The notes: generated by a model from the letters alone, not told the origin. A DNA stretch of 64,000 bases from Mariprofundus sp. KV (GCF_013387475.1 NZ_VWNB01000005.1:1-64000), one strand, 5' to 3'; positions 44,398 to 55,719 are shown, numbered from the stretch's first letter. Numbers and translations: made by a program.

Positions 44398-45831
44398 TTA
44401 GACAGAGTAGTAGAGTTCGAACTCTTTCGGATGCGGACGCATACGAACTTCATTGAGCTCTTCCATCTTCAGCTCGATGTAGGCATCGATCATGTCGTCA
44501 TCCATGACACCACCGACTTTCAGGAAGTCACGGTCTGCATCCAGTGCATTGAGCGCCTCTTCCAGAGAACCGCAAACAGTAGGAATCAACTTGCCCTCTT
44601 CCGGTGGCAGGTCATAAAGATTCTTGTCTGCTGCTTCGCCCGGATCGATCTTGTTAGCAACACCATCGAGGCCGGCCAGCATCATAGCGGTGAAGGCCAG
44701 GTACGGGTTGGATGTGCAGTCAGGGAAGCGAACTTCGATACGGCGAGCCGGATCAGAGTTTACAACCGGGATGCGGATAGAAGCTGAACGGTTACGGTTG
44801 GAGTAAGCCAGCATTACCGGAGCCTCAAAGCCTGGGACCAGTCGTTTATAGGAGTTGGTAGAGGCATTGGTGATGGCGTTCAGTGCCTTGGCATGCTTGA
44901 TGATACCACCGATGTACCACAGTGCTTCCTGAGAGAGGTTGGCATACTTATCGCCAGCAAAGAGGTTCTTGCCCTTCAGCCACAGAGACTGATGCACATG
45001 CATGGCAGTACCGTTATCACCGTAGATCGGCTTAGGCATGAAGGTAGCAGTTTTACCATGCGCATGTGCCACATTGTGGATGACATACTTGTACCACTGC
45101 ACCTCATCCGCCTTCTGGATCAACTCAGCAAATTTCATCGCCAGCTCACACTGACCTGCAGTTGCCACTTCATGGTGATGGGCTTCCACGTGGATACCCA
45201 GATCGGTCAGCACCAGCGACATATCACTGCGGATCTCATGCAGAGAGTCAACCGGAGGAACCGGGAAGTAACCACCCTTCACGCGCGGACGGTGACCGGA
45301 GTTACGCATCATGCCTTCAGAAGCATCAGCAAAGTTCTTGTTAGAGTTCCAGGCCGCCTCTTCAGATTCGATCTGGTAGCCGCAGCCGCCCATATCGTTA
45401 TTGAAGCGAACACCGTCAAAGATAAAGAACTCCAGCTCAGGGCCGAAGTAAGCAGTGTCAGCAATACCGGCAGAGCGGATGTAGTTCAGGGCACGCTGTG
45501 CCACCTGACGTGGGCAACGGTTGTAATCCTGACCGGTAATCGGATCGATTACCTGGGCAACCAGCACCAGAGTGGAAGCTTCAAAGAATGGATCGATATT
45601 TGCACTTTCCGGATCCGGGATCAGCGCCATGTCTGAATTGTTAATATCACACCAGCCGGCAACCGATGAGCCGTCGAAGGCAAAACCGTCTTCGAATGAA
45701 TCTTCACTCAACTGATGGATTGGATAGGTTACATGCTGCCATTTGCCACGTGTATCGGTGAAACGTACGTCAACAAATTCACACTCGTTCTCTTCGATCA
45801 AATCGAAAACTTTTTTGATAGCGTCACTCAC
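44398..45831 (-). CDS. glnA: Glutamine synthetase type I
   Basis: 477 residues. Assimilates ammonium into glutamine. Signatures [45 protein letters not shown] and NRSASIRIP are present. The adenylylation Tyr is in [10 protein letters not shown] (about residue 407), so this is the GSI-beta form controlled by GlnE, whose gene lies downstream. The start is a GTG at 45831 with GGAG 8 bases upstream. glnB lies 96 bases upstream on the same strand; no sigma-54 motif is seen in that gap. Confidence 0.97.
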   Translation of the reverse strand: MSDAIKKVFDLIEENECEFVDVRFTDTRGKWQHVTYPIHQLSEDSFEDGFAFDGSSVAGWCDINNSDMALIPDPESANIDPFFEASTLVLVAQVIDPITGQDYNRCPRQVAQRALNYIRSAGIADTAYFGPELEFFIFDGVRFNNDMGGCGYQIESEEAAWNSNKNFADASEGMMRNSGHRPRVKGGYFPVPPVDSLHEIRSDMSLVLTDLGIHVEAHHHEVATAGQCELAMKFAELIQKADEVQWYKYVIHNVAHAHGKTATFMPKPIYGDNGTAMHVHQSLWLKGKNLFAGDKYANLSQEALWYIGGIIKHAKALNAITNASTNSYKRLVPGFEAPVMLAYSNRNRSASIRIPVVNSDPARRIEVRFPDCTSNPYLAFTAMMLAGLDGVANKIDPGEAADKNLYDLPPEEGKLIPTVCGSLEEALNALDADRDFLKVGGVMDDDMIDAYIELKMEELNEVRMRPHPKEFELYYSV

Positions 45832-45927
45832 AACTAATCTCCTGTTCTGTTTTTAGAAAGTCCCACCCGGTAAAATGGATGCGCGACTGTGTCACAACAT
45901 GGCTGAAAAGGCAATCTCAGAGCCGGG

Positions 45928-46293
<366 letters not shown>

Positions 46294-46322
46294 CTATCGC
46301 ACGCCGGGAACACCGACGCCTG

Positions 46323-47927
46323 CTACTCCCAGAAACCGTGGGTGATCGGATAGCGGCGATCACGGCCAAAGGCGCGTTCGGTGATCTTCACACCCGGCGG
46401 CGACTGACGTCGCTTATACTCTGCCAACTGCAGCATGCGTACCACCCGCTTGACCTCGGCAACATCATAACCGCGTGCAGCAATTTCTTCCACGCCCAAA
46501 CGCTCCTCGATGTGAGCTGCAAGAATTGCATCAAGCACATCATAATCGGGCAGTGAGTCGGAATCCTTCTGATCGGGCCTGAGTTCAGCTGAAGGTGGTT
46601 TGCTGATTGTATTTTCCGGAATAATTTCGACATCCCGATTTATCCAGCGCGAAAGTGCAAACACCTGTGTTTTGTAGACATCTTTCAATACGGCAAAACC
46701 ACCAGCCATATCACCGTAGAGCGTGGCATACCCCACAGCCATCTCCGACTTGTTTCCAGTGGTGAGCACCATGCGACCGGTTTTGTTAGAAATTGCCATC
46801 AGCAACACACCGCGAATACGCGCCTGAATATTCTCTTCGGTCAGATCAGGTTCTGATTTCCCCCAGCTTGCAAAGGTATCACTTAGCGTAGCCTCAATGG
46901 CATCCACACCATCGGTAATGGGCAGCGTGATCGAATCCATGCCCAGATTGGCAACCAGCGCCTCGGCATCAGAGAGAGAGTGATCACTGGAGTAGCGTGA
47001 TGGCAGCAGTACACCGAGCACATTTTCAGCTCCGAGCGCCTCCACCGCAATCACAGCAGTCAAGGCTGAATCGATACCACCGGAGAGACCGATCACCACC
47101 TGCTTACATCCATTGCGCCGCACATAATCGGCCACACCCAACACCAGCGCTTTGTGCACCTGCTCCAGCTCATCAGGCAAAGGCGCTAACGACTGAGAGC
47201 CGACAGCAGCAAGATCAAGCAGCCCACTCCAGGTTTCAAACATCGGCGCACGTAAAAGGAGGTTGCCTTGAGAGTCAGCCACATGAGAGCCGCCATCAAA
47301 GACCACCTCATCCTGACCACCGACCGGATTAAGGTAGACCACCGGTGCCGCAAACTGCCTGGCGCGTCGTGCCACCAGCGCCTCACGCTGGGCCTGTTTA
47401 CCCATGTGAAACGGCGAAGCGTTCAGATTCAGCCAGAGATCACAGCGTTTGCCCGCCTGCTCATTAGCCAGCTCATCATGCCAGAGATCTTCACAGATAC
47501 CGACACCGACAGACCAGCCATTGATCTCAAAGATGGCGTGTTCCCCGCGACCGGCTGAAAAGTAGCGCTGCTCATCAAAGACACCGTAGTTGGGTAATTT
47601 CTGTTTGTCGTAACAGCCGACGACCCGGCCGTGTGAGGCGAGCACCACACTGTTACGCAAAGTCGAGCCCTCTCGTCGTGGCGTCCCGAAAGCAACGATA
47701 GCATTGCCTGAGGCAGCGACAACGGCCTCCACAGCCAGCTCCACCTGATCCATAAACAGCGGCCGCAACAACAGATCCTCAGGCGGGTAACCCGTAACAG
47801 CCAGCTCAGGCAACACAACCAGATCAGAGCAGTGCTTTTGCGCCTCCGCCATGGCCTGATGAATCTGGCGCACATTGCCGGTCAGATCACCCACCCTGGG
47901 ACTGATTTGTGCAATAAAAATTTTCAT
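46323..47927 (-). CDS. nadE: Glutamine-dependent NAD+ synthetase
   Basis: 534 residues. The last step of NAD synthesis. The N-terminal nitrilase-like glutaminase (about 1-250) has E in VLPELAVTGYPPEDLLLRP, K in YDKQKLPNYGVFDE and Cys in VGICEDLW; the synthetase has the PP-loop GLSGGIDSALTA and TTGNKSEMAVGYATLYGDMAG. ATG start overlaps the queA stop by 4 bp. glnB is 56 bases downstream. In some proteobacteria PII is reported to bind and control this type of NadE. Confidence 0.95.
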   Translation of the reverse strand: MKIFIAQISPRVGDLTGNVRQIHQAMAEAQKHCSDLVVLPELAVTGYPPEDLLLRPLFMDQVELAVEAVVAASGNAIVAFGTPRREGSTLRNSVVLASHGRVVGCYDKQKLPNYGVFDEQRYFSAGRGEHAIFEINGWSVGVGICEDLWHDELANEQAGKRCDLWLNLNASPFHMGKQAQREALVARRARQFAAPVVYLNPVGGQDEVVFDGGSHVADSQGNLLLRAPMFETWSGLLDLAAVGSQSLAPLPDELEQVHKALVLGVADYVRRNGCKQVVIGLSGGIDSALTAVIAVEALGAENVLGVLLPSRYSSDHSLSDAEALVANLGMDSITLPITDGVDAIEATLSDTFASWGKSEPDLTEENIQARIRGVLLMAISNKTGRMVLTTGNKSEMAVGYATLYGDMAGGFAVLKDVYKTQVFALSRWINRDVEIIPENTISKPPSAELRPDQKDSDSLPDYDVLDAILAAHIEERLGVEEIAARGYDVAEVKRVVRMLQLAEYKRRQSPPGVKITERAFGRDRRYPITHGFWE

Positions 47928-48955
47928 AATTGCTTTAATCCCGGCACAAACATCGCATCACCATAGGAGTAGAAGCGGTAGTTGTGAGCTTTGGCAAATT
48001 CGTAAGCATCCAGCACTGCCTGATGCCCGGCCAGCGCGGCCACCAGCATAATCAGGGTCGACTTGGGCAGATGAAAGTTGGTTAACAGCGCGTCCACAAT
48101 CTGGAAATGGTAACCGGGATAGATAAAGATGGAAGTCCTGCCTGCGCCTGCCTGTAGCTTCCCCTCTACAGAGGCCGCCTCCAGTGTGCGCAAGCTGGTA
48201 GTGCCAACGGCAACAATGCGTCGCCCCTCAGCTCTGGCACGGTTCACCAGCTCGGCTGTTTCAGAAGGCACGATGAACGCCTCCTCATGCATCACATGGC
48301 TATTGACGTCATCCACCTGCACCGGTTGAAAGGTGCCTGGGCCGACATGCAGCGTGAGATGGGCAAAAACCGCACCGGCATCCTGCATCGCAGCCATCAG
48401 CTCCGCAGTCAGGTGCAGCCCGGCAGTGGGCGCTGCCACAGCACCTGCATGTTTGGCAAACACGGTCTGGTAGCGCTCTTTATCCTCCTCACTGTCAGGG
48501 CGATCAATGTAGGGGGGTAGAGGCATATGTCCAAAGGCTTCAATGGCGGCAGCCACATCATCAGCTCGCAACAGCACTTCGATATTTTTGCCATCGCGTT
48601 TGAGCACTTCAGCACTGAAACCCTCTGAAAAGGTAATCATCGTGCCCGGCTTCAATGGCTTGTTCGATTTCCCCCAGGCCAGCCAGACATGGCTTTCACC
48701 TGTCGGCTCCAGCAGCAACACCTCGACCTTGCCACCACTGGCTTTGGTACCCATCAGACGGGCAGGAATAACTCGGGTGTCATTGATCACCCATACATCA
48801 CCCGGCTGCACCAGCCCGGGCAGATCTGTGATCTTCGCATCAATCGGTTCGCCAGTTGTTGGCAGACAGAGCAGACGCGATGCATCACGCTGCTGCAGCG
48901 GCTTTTTGGCTATAAGATGTTCCGGAAGTTCGAAATCGAAATCGCTGACTTGCAT
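47924..48955 (-). CDS. queA: S-adenosylmethionine:tRNA ribosyltransferase-isomerase
   Basis: 343 residues. Makes epoxyqueuosine on tRNA from preQ1 and SAM. Family motifs: MQVSDFDFELPEHLIAKKP, VINDTRVIPARLMG, GAVAAPTAGLHLT, VGPGTFQPV and TNFHLPKSTLIMLV. First gene of queA-nadE, coupled by a 4 bp overlap. No preQ1 riboswitch is seen in the short upstream segment. Confidence 0.96.
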   Translation of the reverse strand: MQVSDFDFELPEHLIAKKPLQQRDASRLLCLPTTGEPIDAKITDLPGLVQPGDVWVINDTRVIPARLMGTKASGGKVEVLLLEPTGESHVWLAWGKSNKPLKPGTMITFSEGFSAEVLKRDGKNIEVLLRADDVAAAIEAFGHMPLPPYIDRPDSEEDKERYQTVFAKHAGAVAAPTAGLHLTAELMAAMQDAGAVFAHLTLHVGPGTFQPVQVDDVNSHVMHEEAFIVPSETAELVNRARAEGRRIVAVGTTSLRTLEAASVEGKLQAGAGRTSIFIYPGYHFQIVDALLTNFHLPKSTLIMLVAALAGHQAVLDAYEFAKAHNYRFYSYGDAMFVPGLKQL

Positions 48956-49013
48956 GGTGCAGGAGTCTAGAAGCCCGTCAGCTGTTTGGAAATGATAAGC
49001 AGCAAAAGCAGTG

Positions 49014-51119
49014 CTAGGCCGGCTTGTGCATCACCTCATAGAGAACGGTTTTCAGCTCTTTGGCCTTAAACGGTTTCTGCAAAAAGGCATCAGGTCGATC
49101 ACCACAGACCAGTGTGCCCGCCTCCACTTCACTGTAACCGGAGACAAGAATAATCGGCACATGCGGATTGATCTGGCGCATGCCAGCCATCGCTTCAACG
49201 CCACCGAGCACCGGCATGGTCATATCCAGCAGCACAGCCACCAGATCATGGTGATGCTGTGCAAACTGCTCCAGCCCCTCTTTGCCATCGTCGGCAGTCA
49301 GCACATCAAAATTGAGCATCTCAATAAACGAACAGGCCACCGAACGCACGCGCAGATCATCATCAACCACAAGCACCCGGCCGTCACCTCGCCACGCCTC
49401 CACCTCCATGGTGGTCACCATCTTCTCTTTTACGGCTTGGTTGGTCGCAGGAAGATAGACGCGGAAGGCAGTGCCCTTGCCCGGCTCACTGAACATCTGA
49501 ATGGCACCTTTATGGCCGCAGACAATGCCAAGTACCGCGGAGAGGCCAAGGCCGCTACCGGTCTCCTTGGTGGTGAAGAAGGGATCAAAAATCTTCGTCT
49601 GCATCTCCGGATCGATTCCACAACCGTTATCACGAATCTCAATGGCGACAAACTCACCCTCATCCAGTTCAGAGCCGTTATACATCCGATCCAATACGTT
49701 ACGATCAATATGTTTAAAGCCGGTTGAAACCTTGATCTCGCCCGGCTCTTTGCCGATAGCATCAGCCGAATTGACAATAAAATTGAGAATCAACTGCTGA
49801 ATCTGGGCCATATCCCCCTCAATACCGGGAAGATGGCTATCAAGCTTCATTTTCAGAGAGATATTACTACTAACCGAGGCTCTGATCAGTTTGCCCATCG
49901 ACTTCACCATCTCGTTCAGGTTGAGCACCTCAAGCTCATAACTGCCCTTTCCGGCATAGGCCAGCATCTGCTTACAGAGCTCGGCGGCATGATCACAAGT
50001 GCCAACAATATTCTCGATATAACCGTGCAGAGGTGAATCGGGTTCAGCCTTGCCAATCGCCAATTCCGCATTGCCTGAGATCGCAGCCAGAAGGTTATTA
50101 AAATCGTGGGCAATACCACCGGCCAGAACACCGAGAGACTCCAGCCGCTGGGCATGCTCCAGCTGCGTTTTGAGGTTGTAGTGCTCTTCATCCTGACGCA
50201 TCCGCTCGGTCGCATCCTCCAGCGACACCAGGAAGGCAGGGATCCCCTCAATCCTGACAGGAGACGAGAGCAGCGAGCCAGCAAAGGAGCTGCCATCCTT
50301 TCTCACGATATGGATATCATAAAGTGGAATCGGCCTGCCGCTGTCACTCATGCGGTTGATGTTCTCTAACACCAGGCCATGATCCGAGGCATCAATATAA
50401 TCAAACAGCGAACTGCCGATCACCTCTTCAGCACCATCAGCGCCCAACAGAATAGCGGCATTGATATTGCAGTAGATCCATTTGCCATCACTATGCAGTG
50501 CTATGGCATGCGGCATCGCATCAAGCAGTTGGCGATGGCTCACCTTGCTTTCGGAAAGTGCAATTTCCCCCTGCCTCAGGAGAGATGATGTTTCATTCAG
50601 ACGAACGCCTTTAAGCTCTTCACTCTTCTCCCTTGAGAGCACCGTATAAACAGCGACGAGCGTGAAGGCAAAATAACCAAGACCGATATATACCAGCTTC
50701 TGCCACACAATTTCCTCAGATCCGATACCGAGCACTACAATGATCAGGGCATAGATCACTGTCCAGGCCAACCCAATGCGGGAACCAGCGCTCAGACATG
50801 CGACAAAAGGAAGGCCTAAGCTCCAGATAAAACCGATATCACTATAACCGCCCTGCAGAAACAGAAATGCAAAGAGGATCACCGGGTGTAAAATATAGAG
50901 ATGTTTGAGAACCGTTGAAGAAGGGCTACCTTTTCTGGCCCACCAATAGAGTGCGGAGAGCGTAAGCACCATCAGGAATTCGATTTGACTCAGGTCGAAA
51001 AGACCAAGTGTGAAATTGATCGTGGCAAAGATAAATACAAAAGGAATAGAGACAAGCATGGTGAGCAGAAGCGGATCCATCTGCATCACACTATGCTGTA
51101 TTCTACTCCAGTTCCCCAT
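49014..51119 (-). CDS. Membrane hybrid kinase: multi-TM N-terminus, PAS, HisKA, HATPase, REC
   Basis: 701 residues. About six hydrophobic helices (residues 15-175) form a membrane sensor. PAS (about 205-315, HAIALHSDGKWIYCNINAAILLG), HisKA with SLGVLAGGIAHDFNNLLAAISGNAELA, N box NFIVNSADA, G boxes DNGCGID and GSGLGLS, and a C-terminal REC with Asp in AVLLDMTMPVLGG follow. ATG 51119 has GGAGAGGTG upstream; the open frame to 51143 contains it. A 140-base gap separates it from the next kinase on the same strand. The PAS-kinase part is paralogous to that neighbour. Confidence 0.9.
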   Translation of the reverse strand: MGNWSRIQHSVMQMDPLLLTMLVSIPFVFIFATINFTLGLFDLSQIEFLMVLTLSALYWWARKGSPSSTVLKHLYILHPVILFAFLFLQGGYSDIGFIWSLGLPFVACLSAGSRIGLAWTVIYALIIVVLGIGSEEIVWQKLVYIGLGYFAFTLVAVYTVLSREKSEELKGVRLNETSSLLRQGEIALSESKVSHRQLLDAMPHAIALHSDGKWIYCNINAAILLGADGAEEVIGSSLFDYIDASDHGLVLENINRMSDSGRPIPLYDIHIVRKDGSSFAGSLLSSPVRIEGIPAFLVSLEDATERMRQDEEHYNLKTQLEHAQRLESLGVLAGGIAHDFNNLLAAISGNAELAIGKAEPDSPLHGYIENIVGTCDHAAELCKQMLAYAGKGSYELEVLNLNEMVKSMGKLIRASVSSNISLKMKLDSHLPGIEGDMAQIQQLILNFIVNSADAIGKEPGEIKVSTGFKHIDRNVLDRMYNGSELDEGEFVAIEIRDNGCGIDPEMQTKIFDPFFTTKETGSGLGLSAVLGIVCGHKGAIQMFSEPGKGTAFRVYLPATNQAVKEKMVTTMEVEAWRGDGRVLVVDDDLRVRSVACSFIEMLNFDVLTADDGKEGLEQFAQHHHDLVAVLLDMTMPVLGGVEAMAGMRQINPHVPIILVSGYSEVEAGTLVCGDRPDAFLQKPFKAKELKTVLYEVMHKPA

Positions 51120-51259
51120 GACCAGCACCTCTCCGTTCGCCAATGTAACTAAAAAACAGGCTGACTTTTTTAGAGTACCCCTAAGTTATAATCCTACTCA
51201 TCCACACCATAAACCAGTTGTAGCAAAATATTACTGTATTTGAAAGTATTGCGTCACCA

Positions 51260-53992
51260 TTACTGCAAGTGGTCGCTGTCCTCTTCAAATAAATTTCCTA
51301 TTTTCTCATGCAGAGCTTCGGGCGCGTATGGTTTCTGAAGGAATCCCGCCAGCCCCTGCCCGACAAAACGACTGGTTGCATCCTGCTCATTATAACCACT
51401 GGAAAGCATGACTTTCACATCAGGATTGATGCGGCGCAGTTCACGGAAACACTCTTTACCATCCATTTTCGGCATCGTCATATCAAGCAGCACAGCCACG
51501 ATCTCAGACTGATGTTTTCGATATATCTGCAAAGCATCCAAACCATCTACCGCACTTAGTGTTTTAAAGCCCATCTCCTCCAGCAGCATGATAGCAACTT
51601 CCCTGACCGTCTCCTCATCATCAACAACCAGAATAGTTCCACCGCTATGCCAGTATTTTGTTTCAACCTGACTGGCCTGCTGCAGGGCATAATCCTGTGA
51701 TGAGACCGGCAGCAGCACCTTGAATGTCGTACCTTTACCCACCTCGCTGTAGATGCGCAGTGCACCCTGATGGCCGCGCACAATACCCAACACCGCACTC
51801 ATACCCAGACCGCGACCGGTAAATTTGGTGGTAAAGAAGGGGTCAAAAATCTTATGCATCACAGCTGCATCCATACCACAACCGGTATCAGAAACCTCAA
51901 TAAATACGTAGCGCCCTTCCGGTAACTCCTGATCGGTGATGGTCTGGCTGAGATAGCTCCTGTCTGCATGCATCACACCGGTTGCAAAGGAGATCACACC
52001 GCTCTTGCTCCCAATCGCCTCATTGGCGTTGGTGATCAGGTTCAGAATAATCTGCTGCAACTGGGCCGCATCAGCCTCCACAGCAGGCAGGTTTTCTGCC
52101 AGATGGTATTTGATCACCACATTTTTCTCGATGGACACCTCCATCAGCCGGGTCATCTCCTCAACCAGGTGTGACAGATCAACAGCCTGAACAACAAACT
52201 TACCTTTACCGGAATAGGCCAGCATCTGCTTACAGAGATCAGATGCGCGCTGCGTGGAGGTCTCAATGCGGGCGAGAAACTCTCTGGCCGGGGAGGCCTC
52301 ATCGATATTTCGTCCTGCCAGGGCCGCATTGCCCATCACCGCAGTCAGAATATTGTTAAAATCGTGGGCAATACCGCCAGCCAGGATGCCGAGAGACTCA
52401 AGCCGCTGCACATGCTCCATCTTCTCCTGTTGCAACAGTTTTTTCTGCTCTTCCACTACCTGCTCGGTGATCTCCTGCACTGTACCGATAGAGGTCAGAG
52501 GCCTGCCCTCTGCATCGCATTCGGTTTCACAGCGCTCCCGCACATATTTAATGCGACCATCATCAAACAGCAGTCGGTGCCTTACATCATAGCCGACCGA
52601 CTGCTCAAGATGTCTTGCATATGCACTGCTCACCCTCTCTCTATCATCCGGATGGATGGTCGCAACAAATGCTTCGTATGAGGCACCAAATTCAGTCTGC
52701 TCTATCTCAAAAATACGGTAAACCTCATCCGACCACCACAACTCATTACTGGTTAGATCAAGCTGCCAGCTGCCGACATGCGCCACGCTCTGGGCGGCCA
52801 GCAGATGCTGCTGCATCTTCCTCGCTTCATGCTCAGCCTCAACTCGCTTAGTCACATCACGAATCACCGTCATCGCTGCCATGCTTCCCTGATCCCGGAA
52901 CGGAATTCCCTGCACCTCAGCCTTAAATTCACTGCCATCAAGCCGCAAAATCCCCTGCAGCATCAATGGAGCAGGCAAGGCATCATCCACCTCTTTGCGA
53001 ATCCGTTCTGACACCTGATCACGCAGATCTAAATGGACTCGTTCAATCACAGGCGTGCCGATCACCTCATCCTCAGCTTGCGCGCCAAACATCATCAGCA
53101 TGGCAGGATTACAGTAGACCCAGCGCCCATCCCTGTGAATACCGACACCGTCCGGAATAAGATCAAACAGGAGCTGGAAGCGATTTTCACTCTCACTCAG
53201 TTGCAGCGCTGCCCGCTGCCGTGCAATAAGTAGCAGCAGCAGATAGAGCAGCAGCACAATAGCCAATGCTGCCAGCAGATACTGGTTACGTTTATTCTCC
53301 TCAACCCTGGCAGCGAAATAGCGGTCATAGGCAGCTGAAAGTTCCCTTGCATTCTCTGCTGTACCACAGGTAACCACTGTATTAATAGCGTCAATAACTT
53401 GTGGTGAATAATTCAGAATGACCTGCAGATGGCGATGCAGTTTTTTCAACCCCAGCGCTTTAGTTCTGTTTAAGCCACGTTGAATTCGAGCTTTGGCATC
53501 CTGATCGTTGGGGTAGATACTCCACTGAAATACATCACGATTGAGCTCGGTAAGCCATTGATAATGTTCGGGATAATCTGCTTGCAGCTGTGAAACTAGC
53601 GTAGGTATGTAACGCAGTGAGTTGGATAAAATGGCATAAGAGGCCTTAAAGTCTGATGCGCCCTGCAGCTGGATCTGAGCCGATGTTTTCAGTGCAACAA
53701 GATGATCATCAAACTCACTATTATTAGAGAGTTGCAGGGTGAGCTCTCTGCTGAGACTGTTCAACTCAGCCAGATCCCTGCTCATCAGGTCATAATTAAA
53801 GAGGTTCCTGCTATAGACCTGCAACATATTCTGCTCGGACTGGGCATCAAGATGCTCCAGCCGCTCCAGCATATAGTGAATATTGTGTGGTTCATTGGCA
53901 TCAAAGCGCTGAACGTTGATCAACTGCATCACCAGCAGCATGCCCAGGCAGGTAATCAACAGAACATGCACTTTCAATGAAACAGTTTTCAC
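51260..53992 (-). CDS. Membrane hybrid kinase with DAHL-like sensor, two PAS, HisKA, HATPase, REC
   Basis: 910 residues. One TM at the N-terminus, then a helical extracytoplasmic region of about 220 residues and a second TM (YLLAALAIVLLLYLLLLLIA). The helical region (LSNSLRYIPTLVSQLQADYP) resembles the double all-helical DAHL sensor. PAS at about 265-385 (IPDGVGIHRDGRWVYCNPAML) and at about 400-515 with a following PAC. HisKA SLGILAGGIAHDFNNILTAVMGNAALA, N box NLITNANEA, REC Asp in AVLLDMTMPKMDG. GTG start overlaps the peroxidase stop (GTGA), so the peroxidase and kinase are coupled. Confidence 0.9.
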   Translation of the reverse strand: MKTVSLKVHVLLITCLGMLLVMQLINVQRFDANEPHNIHYMLERLEHLDAQSEQNMLQVYSRNLFNYDLMSRDLAELNSLSRELTLQLSNNSEFDDHLVALKTSAQIQLQGASDFKASYAILSNSLRYIPTLVSQLQADYPEHYQWLTELNRDVFQWSIYPNDQDAKARIQRGLNRTKALGLKKLHRHLQVILNYSPQVIDAINTVVTCGTAENARELSAAYDRYFAARVEENKRNQYLLAALAIVLLLYLLLLLIARQRAALQLSESENRFQLLFDLIPDGVGIHRDGRWVYCNPAMLMMFGAQAEDEVIGTPVIERVHLDLRDQVSERIRKEVDDALPAPLMLQGILRLDGSEFKAEVQGIPFRDQGSMAAMTVIRDVTKRVEAEHEARKMQQHLLAAQSVAHVGSWQLDLTSNELWWSDEVYRIFEIEQTEFGASYEAFVATIHPDDRERVSSAYARHLEQSVGYDVRHRLLFDDGRIKYVRERCETECDAEGRPLTSIGTVQEITEQVVEEQKKLLQQEKMEHVQRLESLGILAGGIAHDFNNILTAVMGNAALAGRNIDEASPAREFLARIETSTQRASDLCKQMLAYSGKGKFVVQAVDLSHLVEEMTRLMEVSIEKNVVIKYHLAENLPAVEADAAQLQQIILNLITNANEAIGSKSGVISFATGVMHADRSYLSQTITDQELPEGRYVFIEVSDTGCGMDAAVMHKIFDPFFTTKFTGRGLGMSAVLGIVRGHQGALRIYSEVGKGTTFKVLLPVSSQDYALQQASQVETKYWHSGGTILVVDDEETVREVAIMLLEEMGFKTLSAVDGLDALQIYRKHQSEIVAVLLDMTMPKMDGKECFRELRRINPDVKVMLSSGYNEQDATSRFVGQGLAGFLQKPYAPEALHEKIGNLFEEDSDHLQ

Positions 53993-55029
53993 CGTGAATC
54001 TTTCCTGTTTTTTATCGGGAAAATAAGATGCTCTCTCTCTTTCGGCTCAAGCGATCTGCCTCTGAATTCACCCGGCAGTGTGTAGAGAAAACTGATGATA
54101 GATCGAACATCAGCATCAGGAATTTCACGACCCAACTGGTACTTGGCCATAGTTCGAATCGCATCATAGAGCGAATCGTAAGCCCCATTATGGAAATAGG
54201 GCGCAGTCAATACGGTCAAACGTAGTGATGGTACTTTAAATCGATGTTTGTCAGACGCCTTTCCCGTCACATTAAAGCGGCCCAGGTCCGAACTGTTTTC
54301 AATCGGATGATCATCATAATAGCTGCCCATCACACCCAGAACCTGAAACAGATTGCCACCCACGTTGGAACCCTGATGACAGGCCATACAACCATACTCT
54401 TTAAACAGACGGTAGCCTTTTTTCTCTTCATCTGTGATCGCATCGGCTTCCCCTTTCAGATAGCGATCAAATCGTGAATTCGGGGTAATCAGAGTACGTT
54501 CAAACTCAGCAATAGCATGTTTGATATTGGCTGCAGTGACGCCATTGTTATATAACTGGGAGAAGGTTTCCCGGTAGTAGGAATCAGCACTGAGTTTTTT
54601 AACTACATCAGGCCAGGTTGAGGCCATCTCCGCATGTGCTGTTACCGGTCCAGCAACCTGATCCTCCAGCGTCTCGGCGCGCCCATCCCAGAACTGTGAA
54701 AAATTGAGTGCGGCATTAAAGACCGTCGGGGAGTTGGCAAGTCCGACCCTCCCATCAACGCCAAAGGAGCGTTTCAGTCCATCAGCCCCACCCTTCTCAT
54801 CAAGATCATGACAGTGGGCGCAACTGATAGAGTTATCTACGGAGAGCTTCGGCTCAAAGAAGAGCTTTTCACCCAGAGCCGCCTTGTCGACATCATATGC
54901 CAGTTTGACCGGAATCGGCTGAATCGGTTCAAGGGCAAGGTCTATAGCTTCAGAGGCGTGAGTAAACAGGAACAGGGAGAGCAGGGATGATATCAACACC
55001 CTGCAGTGATAAACCCTGCTCTCCCCCAT
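53989..55029 (-). CDS. Di-heme cytochrome c peroxidase (CcpA/MauG family)
   Basis: 346 residues. Signal peptide (to about HASEA), then two heme sites CAHCHD (about residue 74) and CMACHQ (about 218), with the family segment LGEKLFFEPKLSVDNSISCAHCHDLDEKGGADG. KRSFGVDGRVGLANSPTVFNAALNFSQFWDGRAETLEDQVAGP follows, and KVPSLRLTVLTAPYFHNGAY closes it. It reduces H2O2 in the periplasm with cytochrome c electrons, or acts in another redox role as MauG does. ATG 55029 has GGGAG at 7 bases. It is the first gene of a pair with the DAHL kinase. Confidence 0.93.
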   Translation of the reverse strand: MGESRVYHCRVLISSLLSLFLFTHASEAIDLALEPIQPIPVKLAYDVDKAALGEKLFFEPKLSVDNSISCAHCHDLDEKGGADGLKRSFGVDGRVGLANSPTVFNAALNFSQFWDGRAETLEDQVAGPVTAHAEMASTWPDVVKKLSADSYYRETFSQLYNNGVTAANIKHAIAEFERTLITPNSRFDRYLKGEADAITDEEKKGYRLFKEYGCMACHQGSNVGGNLFQVLGVMGSYYDDHPIENSSDLGRFNVTGKASDKHRFKVPSLRLTVLTAPYFHNGAYDSLYDAIRTMAKYQLGREIPDADVRSIISFLYTLPGEFRGRSLEPKEREHLIFPIKNRKDSR

Positions 55030-55053
55030 GATCAATCTCCCATCTATAAATAT

Positions 55054-55719
55054 TTAGAGTGTCACCACGCCGTCAGGAGTAGCCATCAACACAATATCGG
55101 CCCCCTGATGTGAAAAGATACCATTGGTAACCACACCCGGAATGCTATTAAGATGATCCTCAAGGCCACGCGGATCAGTGATGGTCAGCCCCAGCACATC
55201 AATAATGACATTGCCGTTGTCGGTAATAAAACCTTCACGCAGCACCGGCTTACCACCCAGCTTCCTGCATTCGGTCATCAGCAACTCCTGTGCCATCGGA
55301 ATCACTTCAACAGGTAGCGGAAAAGCCCCCAGATGTTTCACCTGTTTGGTCTGATCAACAATGCAGATAAATTGATCAGATGCTGCAGCCACGATCTTCT
55401 CTCGTGTCAGGGCTCCGCCACCACCCTTGGTCAGGTTGCGACCTGCATCAAACTCATCAGCACCATCGATATAGACCGACAGGGAGTCCACCTGCTTCAG
55501 GGCATCATTGAGACTGAGAACCGGAATACCGTGCCCCTCAAGCCTGGCCGCGGTCGCCTCTGAACTGGCAACCGTACCGATAATATCACCCTTCATACTG
55601 GCCAGGGCATCGATAAACATATTGGCAGTAGAACCCGTACCAACACCAACGATTGTACCGCTTTTCACATACTCCAGCGCAGCTTCTGCCACCTGTTTCT
55701 TCATTTCGTCCTGGGTCAT
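55054..55719 (-). CDS. rpiA: Ribose-5-phosphate isomerase A
   Basis: 221 residues. Interconverts ribulose-5-P and ribose-5-[42 protein letters not shown] and the later EVIPMA fit RpiA. ATG 55719 ([14 protein letters not shown]) has AGGAGGGG 6 bases upstream. It lies 24 bases upstream of the peroxidase gene. Confidence 0.96.
   Translation of the reverse strand: MTQDEMKKQVAEAALEYVKSGTIVGVGTGSTANMFIDALASMKGDIIGTVASSEATAARLEGHGIPVLSLNDALKQVDSLSVYIDGADEFDAGRNLTKGGGGALTREKIVAAASDQFICIVDQTKQVKHLGAFPLPVEVIPMAQELLMTECRKLGGKPVLREGFITDNGNVIIDVLGLTITDPRGLEDHLNSIPGVVTNGIFSHQGADIVLMATPDGVVTL

Noticed and set aside
45832-45927. Sigma-54 promoter for glnA
   Set aside because: No TGGC-N7-TTGC-type sequence on the minus strand in the glnB-glnA gap.
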